Shown here piece after piece: positions 9,234-17,931 of a stretch of DNA of 64,000 nt. The notes beneath the pieces are model-generated. The model saw nothing but the letters and a program-made list of their open reading frames with translations, was not told where the DNA came from and made no database searches. The translations under genes were made by a program, and so were the position numbers. Every line of letters starts with the position of its first letter. The first letter of the stretch is position 1. Source of the DNA: Vibrio sp. SCSIO 43137 (GTDB taxonomy: Bacteria; Pseudomonadota; Gammaproteobacteria; Enterobacterales; Vibrionaceae); assembly GCF_028201475.1 (NCBI RefSeq), contig NZ_CP116384.1:1-64000 (forward strand), written 5' to 3'.

Positions 9234-9247
9234 TTGATTACGGCCTT

Positions 9248-11158
9248 TTACTTATCGACAATAAATCCCTGGAACACCTGAATAAAGTGCTCAGACAGGA
9301 AGTCTAACTGGTTTTGTGTTTCCACCCTTGACGCTATGGTTGTGATACCCAAATCGTGTGCGGTTCTTGATATAGAGGTCAGCGTATAACGCTGCTTCTC
9401 ATCTTCAAGCTGATGGGTATACAGATAATCAAGCTTCACATACTTAGGTCTGAACTCATTGATGTAGTCTAGTGAGTGGAAGTTACGTCCGTAGTTATCG
9501 ACACCAAATTCGGCGCCGCTGGTGCGGATGGCGTGACACAGCAGGGCGGTATGGTGCTGGTTATTAACAAAACAGATTTCCGGAATTTCAAAGTGCAGCA
9601 GATGTGCAACATCCGGATGTTGACTGAGGATCTTAGTTAGCCAGCGGATAAAGCTTGGTTCAGAAATACTGCTGACAGTAAGGTTAATCGCTAATGTGCC
9701 TTCAAGGTAACCTTTCTCAAGGTTCTTGATCATGCTTTCGATAACGTACTGGTCAAAGATATAACCGGCATTTAACTGCTCAAGAGCAAACAGGTATTGG
9801 TTGGCGGTATAGCGGACACCATCTTTCTCAATAGAGGAGAATACCTCTCTGTGGAAGGTTTCGCCGCTGCCCTGATTAGCTGACTGGAACTTAAACTCAA
9901 TGGTGCGATTGCTGATGGCTTCTTCCACCAGTGCTTTCCATTGTTGTTTACCGCGCATAACGGTCTGATTGGCATTAGAAACCAGACCGTAGTTTTGCTC
10001 AGGATGAGAGTGAGCCAGCGACAGGGCGTTATCCACCAGTGACAGAATCTCAGTGGAGGATTTACGCTCTTCGTTATACACCAGACCAAGTGACAGCTCG
10101 ATAGGTGCCATTCCTGTTGGATCCGGACGCATGTTCTGCGCACTGTGAACAATGTTTTCTGCCAGCTGTTTCAGCTCATTCTCACTGATATTCGGTAAGA
10201 TAAAGCCAAACTCTTCGGTATTAATACGCGCGATTGTCACGGCAGGAGAATTTGTGGTTATGTTTAACTGATCGGCCAGCTCTTTAACCAGAGCGTCACC
10301 GGATTCATAGCCTGAGTCGTCATAAGCCTCTTTAATAAACTGCGCCTGAAGTAACGCCACGCCGCCTTTAGCTGACTCTTGCAGCCACTGGTTAAGTTGC
10401 CCCATAAAGAATGAACGGTTGCCAAGCTGAGATACCGGATCCATATAAGCCCGTTCACGAAGCTGTTCTGCTTCTTTAGCCTGTGCTTTAAAGCTCTTTT
10501 CAACCTGAAGGGACATAGAGTTGATACCATCGACTACCGCAATAAGGTCTTTTGTCGCTGGCTTAGCCAGAGGTTCGCCAAACTGGTTGTTGGCGATCTC
10601 TTCCATTTTTCTGGTGATCAGGGTGAGCGGATTAAGGGCACGTCTCAGCATCAGTGACACGATAACAATGCCGATCATAAACATACCCGAGAAAGCAGTA
10701 AGTAACTTAATCAGCGCCTGCCAGAGCTGCTCATAAGCGTCACCGGGATGACTTATTATCTCGATTTCTGCCAGTTGCATCCAGCCACTGGTGACCACCC
10801 TGCGATCATGAAGCTTTGTGAGAAAGTTGAGCTCGGTAAACCACTTTGGCACACCATTGGCGACCACCGGATAAGAACGGATAATCTCTTCGTCCGTATC
10901 CAGAAAAGTCAGTTTGACAACGGAGTAAGAGCTGCCGTCAAACAGAGCGTTAATCACCGATTCCACTGCTATCCTGTCTTTCTGTTCAAGATAGGGAGCC
11001 AGCGCCAGCCCGACGGTATTAATGGTATTGTTCATTTCTGAACGTTGCTGCTGCGTCAAAAAGTTACGAGTGGTCTGAAACTCCACTGCAAGCACTGATC
11101 CCATCAGTAACAGGAAAACAGCCAGCATACCCGCGACAAGTTGTTTATATAATGTCAT
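9248..11158 (-). CDS. lapD: LapD-type c-di-GMP receptor (degenerate GGDEF-EAL)
   Basis: Inner-membrane receptor that, when bound to c-di-GMP, sequesters the protease LapG and so keeps the adhesin on the surface. The 636-aa protein has an N-terminal helix, a periplasmic output domain (about 30-150), a second membrane helix, a HAMP segment (about 175-225), and GGDEF and EAL domains. Both are degenerate: NTEEF replaces GGDEF and EVF replaces EAL, as expected for a receptor rather than an enzyme. It lies 5 bases after lapG, its physical partner. The set matches the lap locus of Pseudomonas fluorescens and of Vibrio chromosome II. Confidence 0.92.
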   Translation of the reverse strand: MTLYKQLVAGMLAVFLLLMGSVLAVEFQTTRNFLTQQQRSEMNNTINTVGLALAPYLEQKDRIAVESVINALFDGSSYSVVKLTFLDTDEEIIRSYPVVANGVPKWFTELNFLTKLHDRRVVTSGWMQLAEIEIISHPGDAYEQLWQALIKLLTAFSGMFMIGIVIVSLMLRRALNPLTLITRKMEEIANNQFGEPLAKPATKDLIAVVDGINSMSLQVEKSFKAQAKEAEQLRERAYMDPVSQLGNRSFFMGQLNQWLQESAKGGVALLQAQFIKEAYDDSGYESGDALVKELADQLNITTNSPAVTIARINTEEFGFILPNISENELKQLAENIVHSAQNMRPDPTGMAPIELSLGLVYNEERKSSTEILSLVDNALSLAHSHPEQNYGLVSNANQTVMRGKQQWKALVEEAISNRTIEFKFQSANQGSGETFHREVFSSIEKDGVRYTANQYLFALEQLNAGYIFDQYVIESMIKNLEKGYLEGTLAINLTVSSISEPSFIRWLTKILSQHPDVAHLLHFEIPEICFVNNQHHTALLCHAIRTSGAEFGVDNYGRNFHSLDYINEFRPKYVKLDYLYTHQLEDEKQRYTLTSISRTAHDLGITTIASRVETQNQLDFLSEHFIQVFQGFIVDK

Positions 11159-11163
11159 GGTAT

Positions 11164-11829
11164 TTACTCATCGTAGTTTATTATTGGTTTATTAAAATCC
11201 AGCGTTTTATTGCGGGAGCGTAAGTCGTTCCACAAGCTGAGTCTGGACGATTTGCCCGCCAGTTTTCCGCTTGCTTTTTCTTTCATCAGCCACAGGTTTT
11301 TACCGTTAAAGCTGTAGATAGGTAACAGGTCGCGACGTTTGGTCGCAGGTTTAATTTCAGGGTCAATGTTGTCCAGTAGTACCGGTACAGAACTTGGTGT
11401 CTCATAATAGGCAAGCACCATATGGAACTGGTTAAGCGCGAGGGCTTTAACGTAGACCAAACGTAATTTCTTATCGGAGACACCAAGCTCAAGCAGTGAA
11501 AAATACTTGGCGATAGTAAAGTCTTCACAATCACCGGCATTGCTGCCGAGAAACTCCAGCGGAGTTGCCCAGTAGTCGTTTTTTCCCCAAAGATAAATAT
11601 CGTCGACAAAGTTAAGTTGATTGAAGAAACGGTTAATCCGGGTCATCTGCTCCGCTTCACTTTTTCCCTGAAGTTCTGCAATGGTATTGCGCCAGGCCGT
11701 TACCCGTTTACCAGCCCGGTTACCATAAAAGCCTTCTACAGAATCTATCCAGCTCTGTTCCTGAGTATTCAATGCCACTGATGCAACAGAGAACATCAGA
11801 AGAGCAAGCGGTATCAGCTTTCTTCTCAT
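11164..11829 (-). CDS. lapG: LapG-type periplasmic cysteine protease
   Basis: Calcium-dependent transglutaminase-like protease that cuts the N-terminal retention module of the LapA-type adhesin and releases biofilm cells. The 221-aa protein begins with a signal peptide (MRRKLIPLALLMFSVASVA). Catalytic residues are visible: Cys101 in GDCEDFT, His136 in NQFHMVL and Asp153 in LLDNIDP. It sits between lapC and lapD in the same operon; lapD starts 5 bases after its stop. Length and triad match the family. Confidence 0.93.
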   Translation of the reverse strand: MRRKLIPLALLMFSVASVALNTQEQSWIDSVEGFYGNRAGKRVTAWRNTIAELQGKSEAEQMTRINRFFNQLNFVDDIYLWGKNDYWATPLEFLGSNAGDCEDFTIAKYFSLLELGVSDKKLRLVYVKALALNQFHMVLAYYETPSSVPVLLDNIDPEIKPATKRRDLLPIYSFNGKNLWLMKEKASGKLAGKSSRLSLWNDLRSRNKTLDFNKPIINYDE

Positions 11830-11867
11830 CTATAATTCTCTTTTATCAGTTAAACGCAGCATATTGA

Positions 11868-13259
11868 TTATTCCCTCAGTGCCGTTTGCTGGGCGGAAAG
11901 AATAGGCTTAAGCAGGTAATCCAGTACAGTACGCTTACCGGTAATAATATCCACTGAGGTAGTCATACCGGGAATAATAGGCAGCTCACCCATAGCACCA
12001 AATTTATGTTCATCGGTACGGACCCTTACCAGATAGAAACTGTTTCCTTCTTCATCCTGAATGGTGTCGGCACTAATATGTTCCAACACGCCTTCCAGAC
12101 CACCGTAACGGGTAAAATCGTAGGCACTAAACTTCACCACGGCATGAAGGCCCGGACGCAGGAAGGCAATATCCTGAGGTGCGATCTTGGCTTCCACCAG
12201 CAGCGTATCTTCGGAAGGGACTATCTCAATCAGATCCATACCCGGCTGGATAACCCCGCCAACGGTATTGATGTAGAGTTTTTTGATGGTTCCGGCTACC
12301 GGTGAGACCACTACGGTACGGTTTACCCTGTCTTCTAGCCCGACAGCAGACTCTGTCAGTGCAGAGAGCTTATCCTGCGCCTGATTCAGCTTCTCCTGCT
12401 GCTCTGAACGGAACTTCAGGGCGGCATCCACCCGGCTCAGAGTCGCTTCACGGATAGCTGATTCAAGGGTTGGGATCTTCAGTTCTGTCGATGTCATTTC
12501 ACGACGGGTGTCGTTTAACTGGCGCTGAAGCTTCAACAGCTCAATTTTTGGTACCACACCATCTTCAGCGAGAGGCTCGGTTATTTCCAGCTCACGTTTG
12601 GCAAAGTTAAAGCTGGTTTTCAGGTTTCTTGCCCGCGCTTTCAGTTCCACCAGCTCTTGCTGCTTCTGATTTACCTGCTGGGCAAGTACAGAAATACGGT
12701 TATCCAGATTCTCCAGATCCTGTCGATATTCCGCTATCTGGCGTTTCACCAGAGCCGGTTGCTCTTCGCTCATGGCCGGAGGGAATGAGAGCTTATTAAA
12801 GTTGATCTTTACGCTCTTCTGCCAGTTCTGATTGGTAAAGTCTTCTTTGATCACCACGCTGGTAATGGAAGCGGAAAGCTGAAGTACGCTGGCGGTCAGG
12901 TTAGCGACCTGCTGTTCTCTTTCACGGAAGTCGGAACGGAAGCGGGTATCGTCAATAAGAATAAGCTGCTGCCCCTCTTCAACCTGTTCGCCTTCACTAA
13001 CCAACAAACGCTTAACCAGACCACCTTCAAGGTTCTGTACCACCTGAAGCTGAGAAGAAGGAATAACCTTACCCTGACCAACGGTTACTTTGTCGATCTC
13101 TGCCCATGCTGCCCAGCCAATGGCTGCAGCGAAAAAAAGCACCATAACCCAGAGTAACACCCGGGCGCTGCTTGGAGTATTGAGTAAAAGTGCCGCAGTT
13201 TTATCGTCTACGTAATCGAGTTCATTATCTGTTAGCTTTTGATAGTTTTTACTATTCAT
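11868..13259 (-). CDS. lapC: LapC-type membrane fusion protein (HlyD family)
   Basis: Periplasmic adaptor of the type I secretion machine, joining LapB to an outer-membrane TolC-like channel. The 463-aa protein has a short cytoplasmic N terminus, one membrane helix (about 33-52, RVLLWVMVLFFAAAIGWAAWA), a lipoyl/hairpin region with long coiled coils (about 90-310), and a C-terminal beta-barrel (VVSPVAGTIKKLYINTVGG, then a typical HlyD end). It is the first gene of the operon, so its promoter must lie in the repeat-rich region upstream of 13260. No lapE or lapA gene is nearby. Confidence 0.9.
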   Translation of the reverse strand: MNSKNYQKLTDNELDYVDDKTAALLLNTPSSARVLLWVMVLFFAAAIGWAAWAEIDKVTVGQGKVIPSSQLQVVQNLEGGLVKRLLVSEGEQVEEGQQLILIDDTRFRSDFREREQQVANLTASVLQLSASITSVVIKEDFTNQNWQKSVKINFNKLSFPPAMSEEQPALVKRQIAEYRQDLENLDNRISVLAQQVNQKQQELVELKARARNLKTSFNFAKRELEITEPLAEDGVVPKIELLKLQRQLNDTRREMTSTELKIPTLESAIREATLSRVDAALKFRSEQQEKLNQAQDKLSALTESAVGLEDRVNRTVVVSPVAGTIKKLYINTVGGVIQPGMDLIEIVPSEDTLLVEAKIAPQDIAFLRPGLHAVVKFSAYDFTRYGGLEGVLEHISADTIQDEEGNSFYLVRVRTDEHKFGAMGELPIIPGMTTSVDIITGKRTVLDYLLKPILSAQQTALRE

Positions 13260-13355
13260 TCGCTATCCCTGGCTTGTTGCGACACCATATTGATGGTGGA
13301 AATGGATGATTCTGCAACCCCATTGCTTGTCAACCCTTGTGTGACAAGGATTTTG

Positions 13356-13735
13356 GGGTAACTTGAGTATATATTAATATTCGATTTTATTCTGTGTAAG
13401 CAAAAATGTTAAGGTTAAGCTGGTTTTTATTTGAGGTTCAAGTAGTTACTTCCTGACTCAGATGCTCATTTGACCGGATTCCGTCTTACTTCAGCTACGT
13501 GTTTTAACGACCATATAGTGACATTTGATTAAGGCGCGAATTTGAAGCCATAGTCATTCTAAGGTAAAGGCCGCTATATAAGACCGGACTCTGCCTTGTT
13601 TTATTGCGTATACCCAAGTAATCTCAACATGCTTTTTCAGTGAGAATATATTGGCTTCTGATTAAGGCACTGATTCGAAGCCATAGTCATTCTACGGTAA
13701 CAATTATATAAAGCGCAGAATCAACAAAATACAGT
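13356..13735. repeat. Degenerate MITE-like repeats between lapC and pdxH
   Basis: This 487-base gap has no gene. It holds decayed copies of the 2836-3100 element. A left terminal repeat TATACCCAAGTAATCTCA starts at 13609, followed by TTTTTCAGTGAGAATATATTGGC and the GAAGCCATAG core at 13656-13700, but no right end. A second core copy lies at 13524-13566. A lone right-end-like GTAACTTGAGTATA lies near 13357-13370. The pattern suggests two or more overlapping insertions with deletions. The promoters of lapC (leftward) and pdxH (rightward) must lie here; I cannot place them. Confidence 0.65.
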
Positions 13736-13746
13736 GAGGAATGAAA

Positions 13747-14382
13747 ATGGATCTGTCCGATATCCGCAGAGAGTATTTAAAAGGCGGCTTACGCCGTAAG
13801 GATTTGCAGGAGAACCCTGTTGATCAGTTTAATCTCTGGCTGCAACAGGCTGTTGATGCCGGTTTAACTGACCCTACTGCGATGACCGTTGCTACCGTGG
13901 ATGAACATGGTCAGCCGTTTCAGCGCATTGTTCTGCTAAAAGATGTGGATGATAGCGGGTTTGTTTTTTATACCAATCTGGCCAGCAGAAAAGCTCAGCA
14001 GATTGAGCATAACTCAAAAGTAAGTATTCACTTCCCATGGCATCCGATAGAACGTCAGGTTCATATTACCGGTACGGCTGAAAAGTTATCAGCAATAGAA
14101 AATATGAAATATTTCTCCTCCCGCCCGAAAGAGAGCCAGATTGCGGCGTGGGCAAGTAAGCAGAGTAGCCGCCTGTCAGCTCGTGGCTTGCTGGAAGGGA
14201 AGTACCTTGAGCTGAAAAAGAAATTTGAGAAAGGCGAAATTCCGGTTCCTTCGTTCTGGGGTGGGTACCGTATAAAGGTCGAATCCATCGAGTTTTGGCA
14301 GGGTGGTGAGCACCGCCTACATGACAGATTTATCTTTACCCGCGGTGAAAGTGGCTGGGATGTAGAAAGGCTGGCTCCTTAA
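13747..14382 (+). CDS. pdxH: Pyridoxamine 5'-phosphate oxidase
   Basis: FMN enzyme that oxidises pyridoxamine/pyridoxine phosphate to pyridoxal phosphate in the B6 salvage and synthesis pathway. The protein is 211 aa. Family motifs run through it: [48 protein letters not shown], and the C-terminal [13 protein letters not shown] ending in RLAP as in E. coli. ATG 13747 is preferred to 13741 because AGTGAGGA then has normal spacing. It stands alone and ends in a bidirectional terminator. pdxH on the second chromosome is normal for vibrios. Confidence 0.96.
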   Translation: MDLSDIRREYLKGGLRRKDLQENPVDQFNLWLQQAVDAGLTDPTAMTVATVDEHGQPFQRIVLLKDVDDSGFVFYTNLASRKAQQIEHNSKVSIHFPWHPIERQVHITGTAEKLSAIENMKYFSSRPKESQIAAWASKQSSRLSARGLLEGKYLELKKKFEKGEIPVPSFWGGYRIKVESIEFWQGGEHRLHDRFIFTRGESGWDVERLAP

Positions 14383-14401
14383 TGAAGCTATTTTCAACGG
14401 A

Positions 14402-14434
14402 TAAAAAAACACCTCGCTTAGCGAGGTGTTTTTG
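14402..14434. terminator. Bidirectional terminator after pdxH
   Basis: AACACCTCGC-TTA-GCGAGGTGTT hairpin with A run before and T run after, between convergent genes. Confidence 0.9.
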
Positions 14435-14457
14435 TCTGAGTCAATTTTCAGCCTTGA

Positions 14458-16281
14458 TCAGAGTTCGCGGAAAATACGGAAACCGACATAGTTGGCTGCA
14501 GTATTTGGCGCAAGGAACAAGCGGCTATAAGCAGTGGCCTGATTTGGTGAGAAGCTCCAGGCTCCGCCTTTGGTTATACCACGGCTGTCCTGAGTCCATT
14601 CCCAGACGTTACCCACCATATCGTATAAGCCGAAGCCGTTCGGTGCGAAAGTACGTACCGGAGAAGCGCTGATATTTGACCACTTGGTTCCACCCCAGCC
14701 GGTATTTGCCTGACCGGCACCAAAGGAGTTACCCCACCAGTAGGCGGTTTGTGCACCGGCTCTGGCGGCAACTTCCCATTCGGTTTGAGTCGGAAGGCGA
14801 TATTTATAACCAGTCTGTTTAGATAACCACTTGGCGTAAGCTTTGGCATCAGTCTGGCTGATACAGACGGCAGGGTAGTCAGCGGACTGCTTAAAGCCCG
14901 GATTGCGCCAGTAACTTCCGGTAACCGGAATGATTTGCGACTCTTCAACTGTGGTACAGATGTTTTTTAGCTCTGCGTCTGTCTGATAGCCGGTGGCATT
15001 AACAAACAGTTCAAACTGACCAACGGTAATAGGAGTGGATGAAATAGAGTAGGCTTTGCCGATGTTAACTTGTTTCGCCCCGTTTTCACCGATCAGGTAC
15101 TGGCCAGAACCGATAACCACCATTTCCGGCGCTTTGGTTTTGTTGGCCAGTGCATCAGCAAATACCCGGCCCGAATGAGGCAGGTTTTCTGTTTCACGAA
15201 GAACTGCACGAAGGGTTTGATCTGAGTTGACTTTCAGCTCCTGATTGAAAGAGCGGTAGCCCTCTTTCTCAATGCTGACTAGGTGCGGCCCTACCGGCAG
15301 CATAATATCCAGAGGTGTACTGCCATAGCTGACACCATCAATGGAAACTTTGTCCTGATACTGGTTAGAGCGTATGGTTAATGTTACCCACTGAACTTCT
15401 TTCTGTTGTGCTTGGTCGCCTTGATCTTCGCCCTGATCAAAGCAGAAACGAGACTCAACATTGAGTAACTTACACGGTGTGTTCTTGGCCGGACGGGCTT
15501 CAAGGTTGACATCCAGAACCATCTTGTAGCTCATTTCATCATAGAAATTAGCGGTAGAGGTTTTATCTCCGATAACATGGATGTTCAGTGAGGTCTGAGA
15601 AAGATGCTGCTTAACCAGCTTTGACTCTGTGGTTGAGTCGATCAACTGAGACTGAAACTTACCGACAGCTTTTTGCAGTGCCAGACTTCGTGTCTGTTCG
15701 GTACACTGGCCAATGGTCATATTGGTTTTACACACATTGGTAAAACTCACTTTCAGTTGATTGCTCGGGCTTAGTTCTTCACGCAGACGCTCGACTCTTG
15801 CACGAACTTTGTCCTGCTCAAGGTTTTCAAGTTCAGACTTGAGACGCTTCTGATCGATCTCAAACAGCGACAGATCAGAATAGAGTTCCTGAAGTTTTTG
15901 TTCAGCTTCTAAACGGGTCTTTTGGTTCTGCTTAACATCTGCCCAAGCTGACTGATAAGCGCCCTGACTCGGGCGGATATCAAAATCGGGTTCATCTGAG
16001 ATACGGGCAAAGTCTCTGTCGAGTGCCTTTTTACTCTGATTGAGTTTCTTGTCCAGCTGAGCTGCGTCGGCTTCCAGACGGGACTGCTCTTCCTGAGCTT
16101 GTCTGATCTTAGCCTTTTGATCCGCTACCTGCTTTGCAGAAGCGTCCATTTCAGCCTGTTTAGTGGTAAGCAGACTTTCTACACTTTGTACCGATGCCAC
16201 AGCCGCTTCTGCCGCGGAAGTGGTTAATGGTACAAAACAGGGTGAAAGTGCCAGCAATAATGCAGGTAAACCTTGGCGCAT
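14458..16281 (-). CDS. Coiled-coil, PEGA and formylglycine-enzyme-like (SUMF1) secreted protein
   Basis: Unnamed 607-aa envelope protein. A signal peptide (MRQGLPALLLALSPCFVPLTTSAA) is followed by a long coiled coil (about 30-170), a linker with paired cysteines (CKTNMTIGQC), a PEGA domain (about 292-345; VSIDGVSYGSTPLDIMLPVG), and a C-terminal FGE-sulfatase/SUMF1 fold (about 365-607; ITVGQFELFVNATGY, RLPTQTEWEVAARAG, YDMVGNVWEW, GGAWSF). The FGE fold here is more likely a carbohydrate- or protein-binding or oxidase-like module than proven sulfatase-activating enzyme; no sulfatase is adjacent. The next gene upstream is a paralogue without the FGE part, so the two likely work together. Function unknown. 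Confidence 0.8.
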   Translation of the reverse strand: MRQGLPALLLALSPCFVPLTTSAAEAAVASVQSVESLLTTKQAEMDASAKQVADQKAKIRQAQEEQSRLEADAAQLDKKLNQSKKALDRDFARISDEPDFDIRPSQGAYQSAWADVKQNQKTRLEAEQKLQELYSDLSLFEIDQKRLKSELENLEQDKVRARVERLREELSPSNQLKVSFTNVCKTNMTIGQCTEQTRSLALQKAVGKFQSQLIDSTTESKLVKQHLSQTSLNIHVIGDKTSTANFYDEMSYKMVLDVNLEARPAKNTPCKLLNVESRFCFDQGEDQGDQAQQKEVQWVTLTIRSNQYQDKVSIDGVSYGSTPLDIMLPVGPHLVSIEKEGYRSFNQELKVNSDQTLRAVLRETENLPHSGRVFADALANKTKAPEMVVIGSGQYLIGENGAKQVNIGKAYSISSTPITVGQFELFVNATGYQTDAELKNICTTVEESQIIPVTGSYWRNPGFKQSADYPAVCISQTDAKAYAKWLSKQTGYKYRLPTQTEWEVAARAGAQTAYWWGNSFGAGQANTGWGGTKWSNISASPVRTFAPNGFGLYDMVGNVWEWTQDSRGITKGGAWSFSPNQATAYSRLFLAPNTAANYVGFRIFREL

Positions 16282-16336
16282 AGTTCTAATACTACTTTAT
16301 TGATTAATTGGGCAATTCACCCATTCTATACGAAAA

Positions 16337-16384
16337 CGCCATTTTGTCAGAACTTATCATTGCATGATATATGACAAAATGGCG
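16337..16384. other. Long perfect inverted repeat between the PEGA genes
   Basis: CGCCATTTTGTCA at 16337-16349 and TGACAAAATGGCG at 16372-16384, perfect 13-bp arms. The 22-base loop contains a smaller ATCAT-TGC-ATGAT repeat. It lies upstream of the SUMF1-PEGA gene on the minus strand. There is no T run, so it may be an attenuator, mRNA-stabilising hairpin or operator. Confidence 0.6.
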
Positions 16385-16402
16385 CTTAATAATCAGCTTT
16401 GT

Positions 16403-16440
16403 GAATTAAGGCAGGAAATCTTATCACTCTGCCTTAATTC
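16403..16440. other. Second inverted repeat after the PEGA paralogue
   Basis: GAATTAAGGCAG at 16403-16414 and CTGCCTTAATTC at 16429-16440, perfect 12-bp arms with a 14-base loop, immediately after the stop of the 16443-17546 gene. It is probably a weak terminator or processing hairpin for that gene. Confidence 0.55.
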
Positions 16441-16442
16441 TG

Positions 16443-17546
16443 TTAGCCTTCTTTTTTGCTTGGAAGCAACTTGACCCAAACCGTATCGTTTCCATTGATG
16501 GTGATAACGCGGTTATAAGTCTCATAACCTTCTTTTGCAACAGTAACCTGATGGCGGCCGGCCGGAAGTACGATCTCTACCGGAGTGCTGCCGTATTTAA
16601 CACCATTAATGGTTACTGAGTCGTTGTACTGATCAGAACGAACCGTCACATTAGCCCACTGCTTATCCGTGTTTGACTTGGTAGTCGATTTGCCTTTCAG
16701 ACAGTAGCGTGCTTCAACGTTAAGCAGTTTACATGCTGCCACGGCTTCCGGTTTAGCCTGAAGCTGAGCCTGCATCTGGGTGAAATATGAGTTACTGCCG
16801 GAGAAACCACTTTTAATTAACTGGCTTTCCTGAACATGGATATTCAACTGAACACCATCCAGATTACGCTTAGCGACATTAGCTTCAGTCAGGCTTGAAA
16901 GTAGTTTTGACTTAAAGGTTTTCACCGCTTTCTGCTTGGTCAGGTATTTACCCTGACTGGCACACTCACCGAGTGTCATTGTGGTAGAACAGGTGGTTGT
17001 GTAGCTGGTTTCCAGAACATTACTTTCACGAAGCTCTGCAGCAATACGTTTTACCCGTGCTTCAATATGAGACTCTTTCAGGTTCTCATACTCGTTGGTA
17101 AAGCGTGCTTTCTTTTGCTTGGTTTGTGAAAGACGAACTTCGCTTTCGGTGATCTGCTGGCTGTTAGCAAGCTGGCGGGCCTGATTATCTTTCACCGCTT
17201 CCCATGAAGAGCGATACTCATTCTGAAAACTGGATAAGTCGGTTTCAGGATCGTCAAGAAGGCGGGAGAACTGCTTGTCCAGAGCGGCTTTAGAGCGGTT
17301 TCGCTTCGCTTCTAACTCGGTCCCTTCTCTTTTCAGTGCTGCTCCTTCTTGCTGAAGTTGCTTCAGGTTCGCCGATTCTGAATCATATTCTTGATTCACT
17401 GCGTCAATATCGGCCTTCTTTTGATCAATTTTTTCATCAATCGCTACAACAGGATCAACTTGTTGAACCTCTTCTGTAGCAAATGACGCAGTTGACCAAA
17501 AGGGAGTTAGCGCAAGCAAAAGCGCTGGGATACGGCTTGTGATCAT
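16443..17546 (-). CDS. Coiled-coil plus PEGA secreted protein
   Basis: Unnamed 367-aa protein paralogous to the first 350 residues of the 14458-16281 product but lacking the FGE-like domain. It has a signal peptide (MITSRIPALLLALTPFWSTASFA), a coiled coil (about 25-170), a cysteine pair region (CSTTMTLGEC), the shared CKLLNVEARYC motif, and a C-terminal PEGA domain (VTINGVKYGSTPVEIVLPAG). I chose ATG 17546 over 17564 because CAGGGA sits 4 bases upstream of it. The same-strand order suggests co-expression with its paralogue, though hairpins lie between them. PEGA domains are often linked to surface-layer or polymer binding; the role here is unknown. Confidence 0.8.
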   Translation of the reverse strand: MITSRIPALLLALTPFWSTASFATEEVQQVDPVVAIDEKIDQKKADIDAVNQEYDSESANLKQLQQEGAALKREGTELEAKRNRSKAALDKQFSRLLDDPETDLSSFQNEYRSSWEAVKDNQARQLANSQQITESEVRLSQTKQKKARFTNEYENLKESHIEARVKRIAAELRESNVLETSYTTTCSTTMTLGECASQGKYLTKQKAVKTFKSKLLSSLTEANVAKRNLDGVQLNIHVQESQLIKSGFSGSNSYFTQMQAQLQAKPEAVAACKLLNVEARYCLKGKSTTKSNTDKQWANVTVRSDQYNDSVTINGVKYGSTPVEIVLPAGRHQVTVAKEGYETYNRVITINGNDTVWVKLLPSKKEG

Positions 17547-17782
17547 AGGTCCCTGCAATAACATTGTATTTATACTTAAAGAATTAGGTTAATAATTCGT
17601 GATTTCACTCAGCCAGTTACAACTGAGTCTCAAAATTTTTCAAACAGTGAGCATACCATCATTCATCAGAGATGTTTAAAAAAAGTATCTCATTTTGAGC
17701 TGTAGAGAATATATATTTGTCCAGATAACAATTAACTCTGAACTCGGAAATTGAGCAAGCATTGACCGTAATTTATGTGCAC

Positions 17783-17801
17783 TTGATCATTGTTCCGTTA
17801 A
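17783..17801 (+). promoter_or_regulatory. Lone RctB-type site far from the origin
   Basis: TTGATCATTGTTCCGTTAA differs at one base of 19 from the site at 191-209. The surrounding 17547-17931 interval is otherwise empty of genes. See findings. Confidence 0.55.
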
Positions 17802-17931
17802 CTTTTAATACCTTAGAGGCTTTTTGACTCCAGCTCTCATGGAGAAGTAAAATGTCTTTTGTCCGGGGTTATTCTATTGGAAATCCCGGAAGTTACTGAT
17901 TTTCTCTTTAAATACAGGGTTTCGTCTCTTT

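Noticed and set aside
14458..16281. Naming this a sulfatase-modifying factor
   Set aside because: The FGE fold is shared by many non-FGE proteins and there is no sulfatase in the window.
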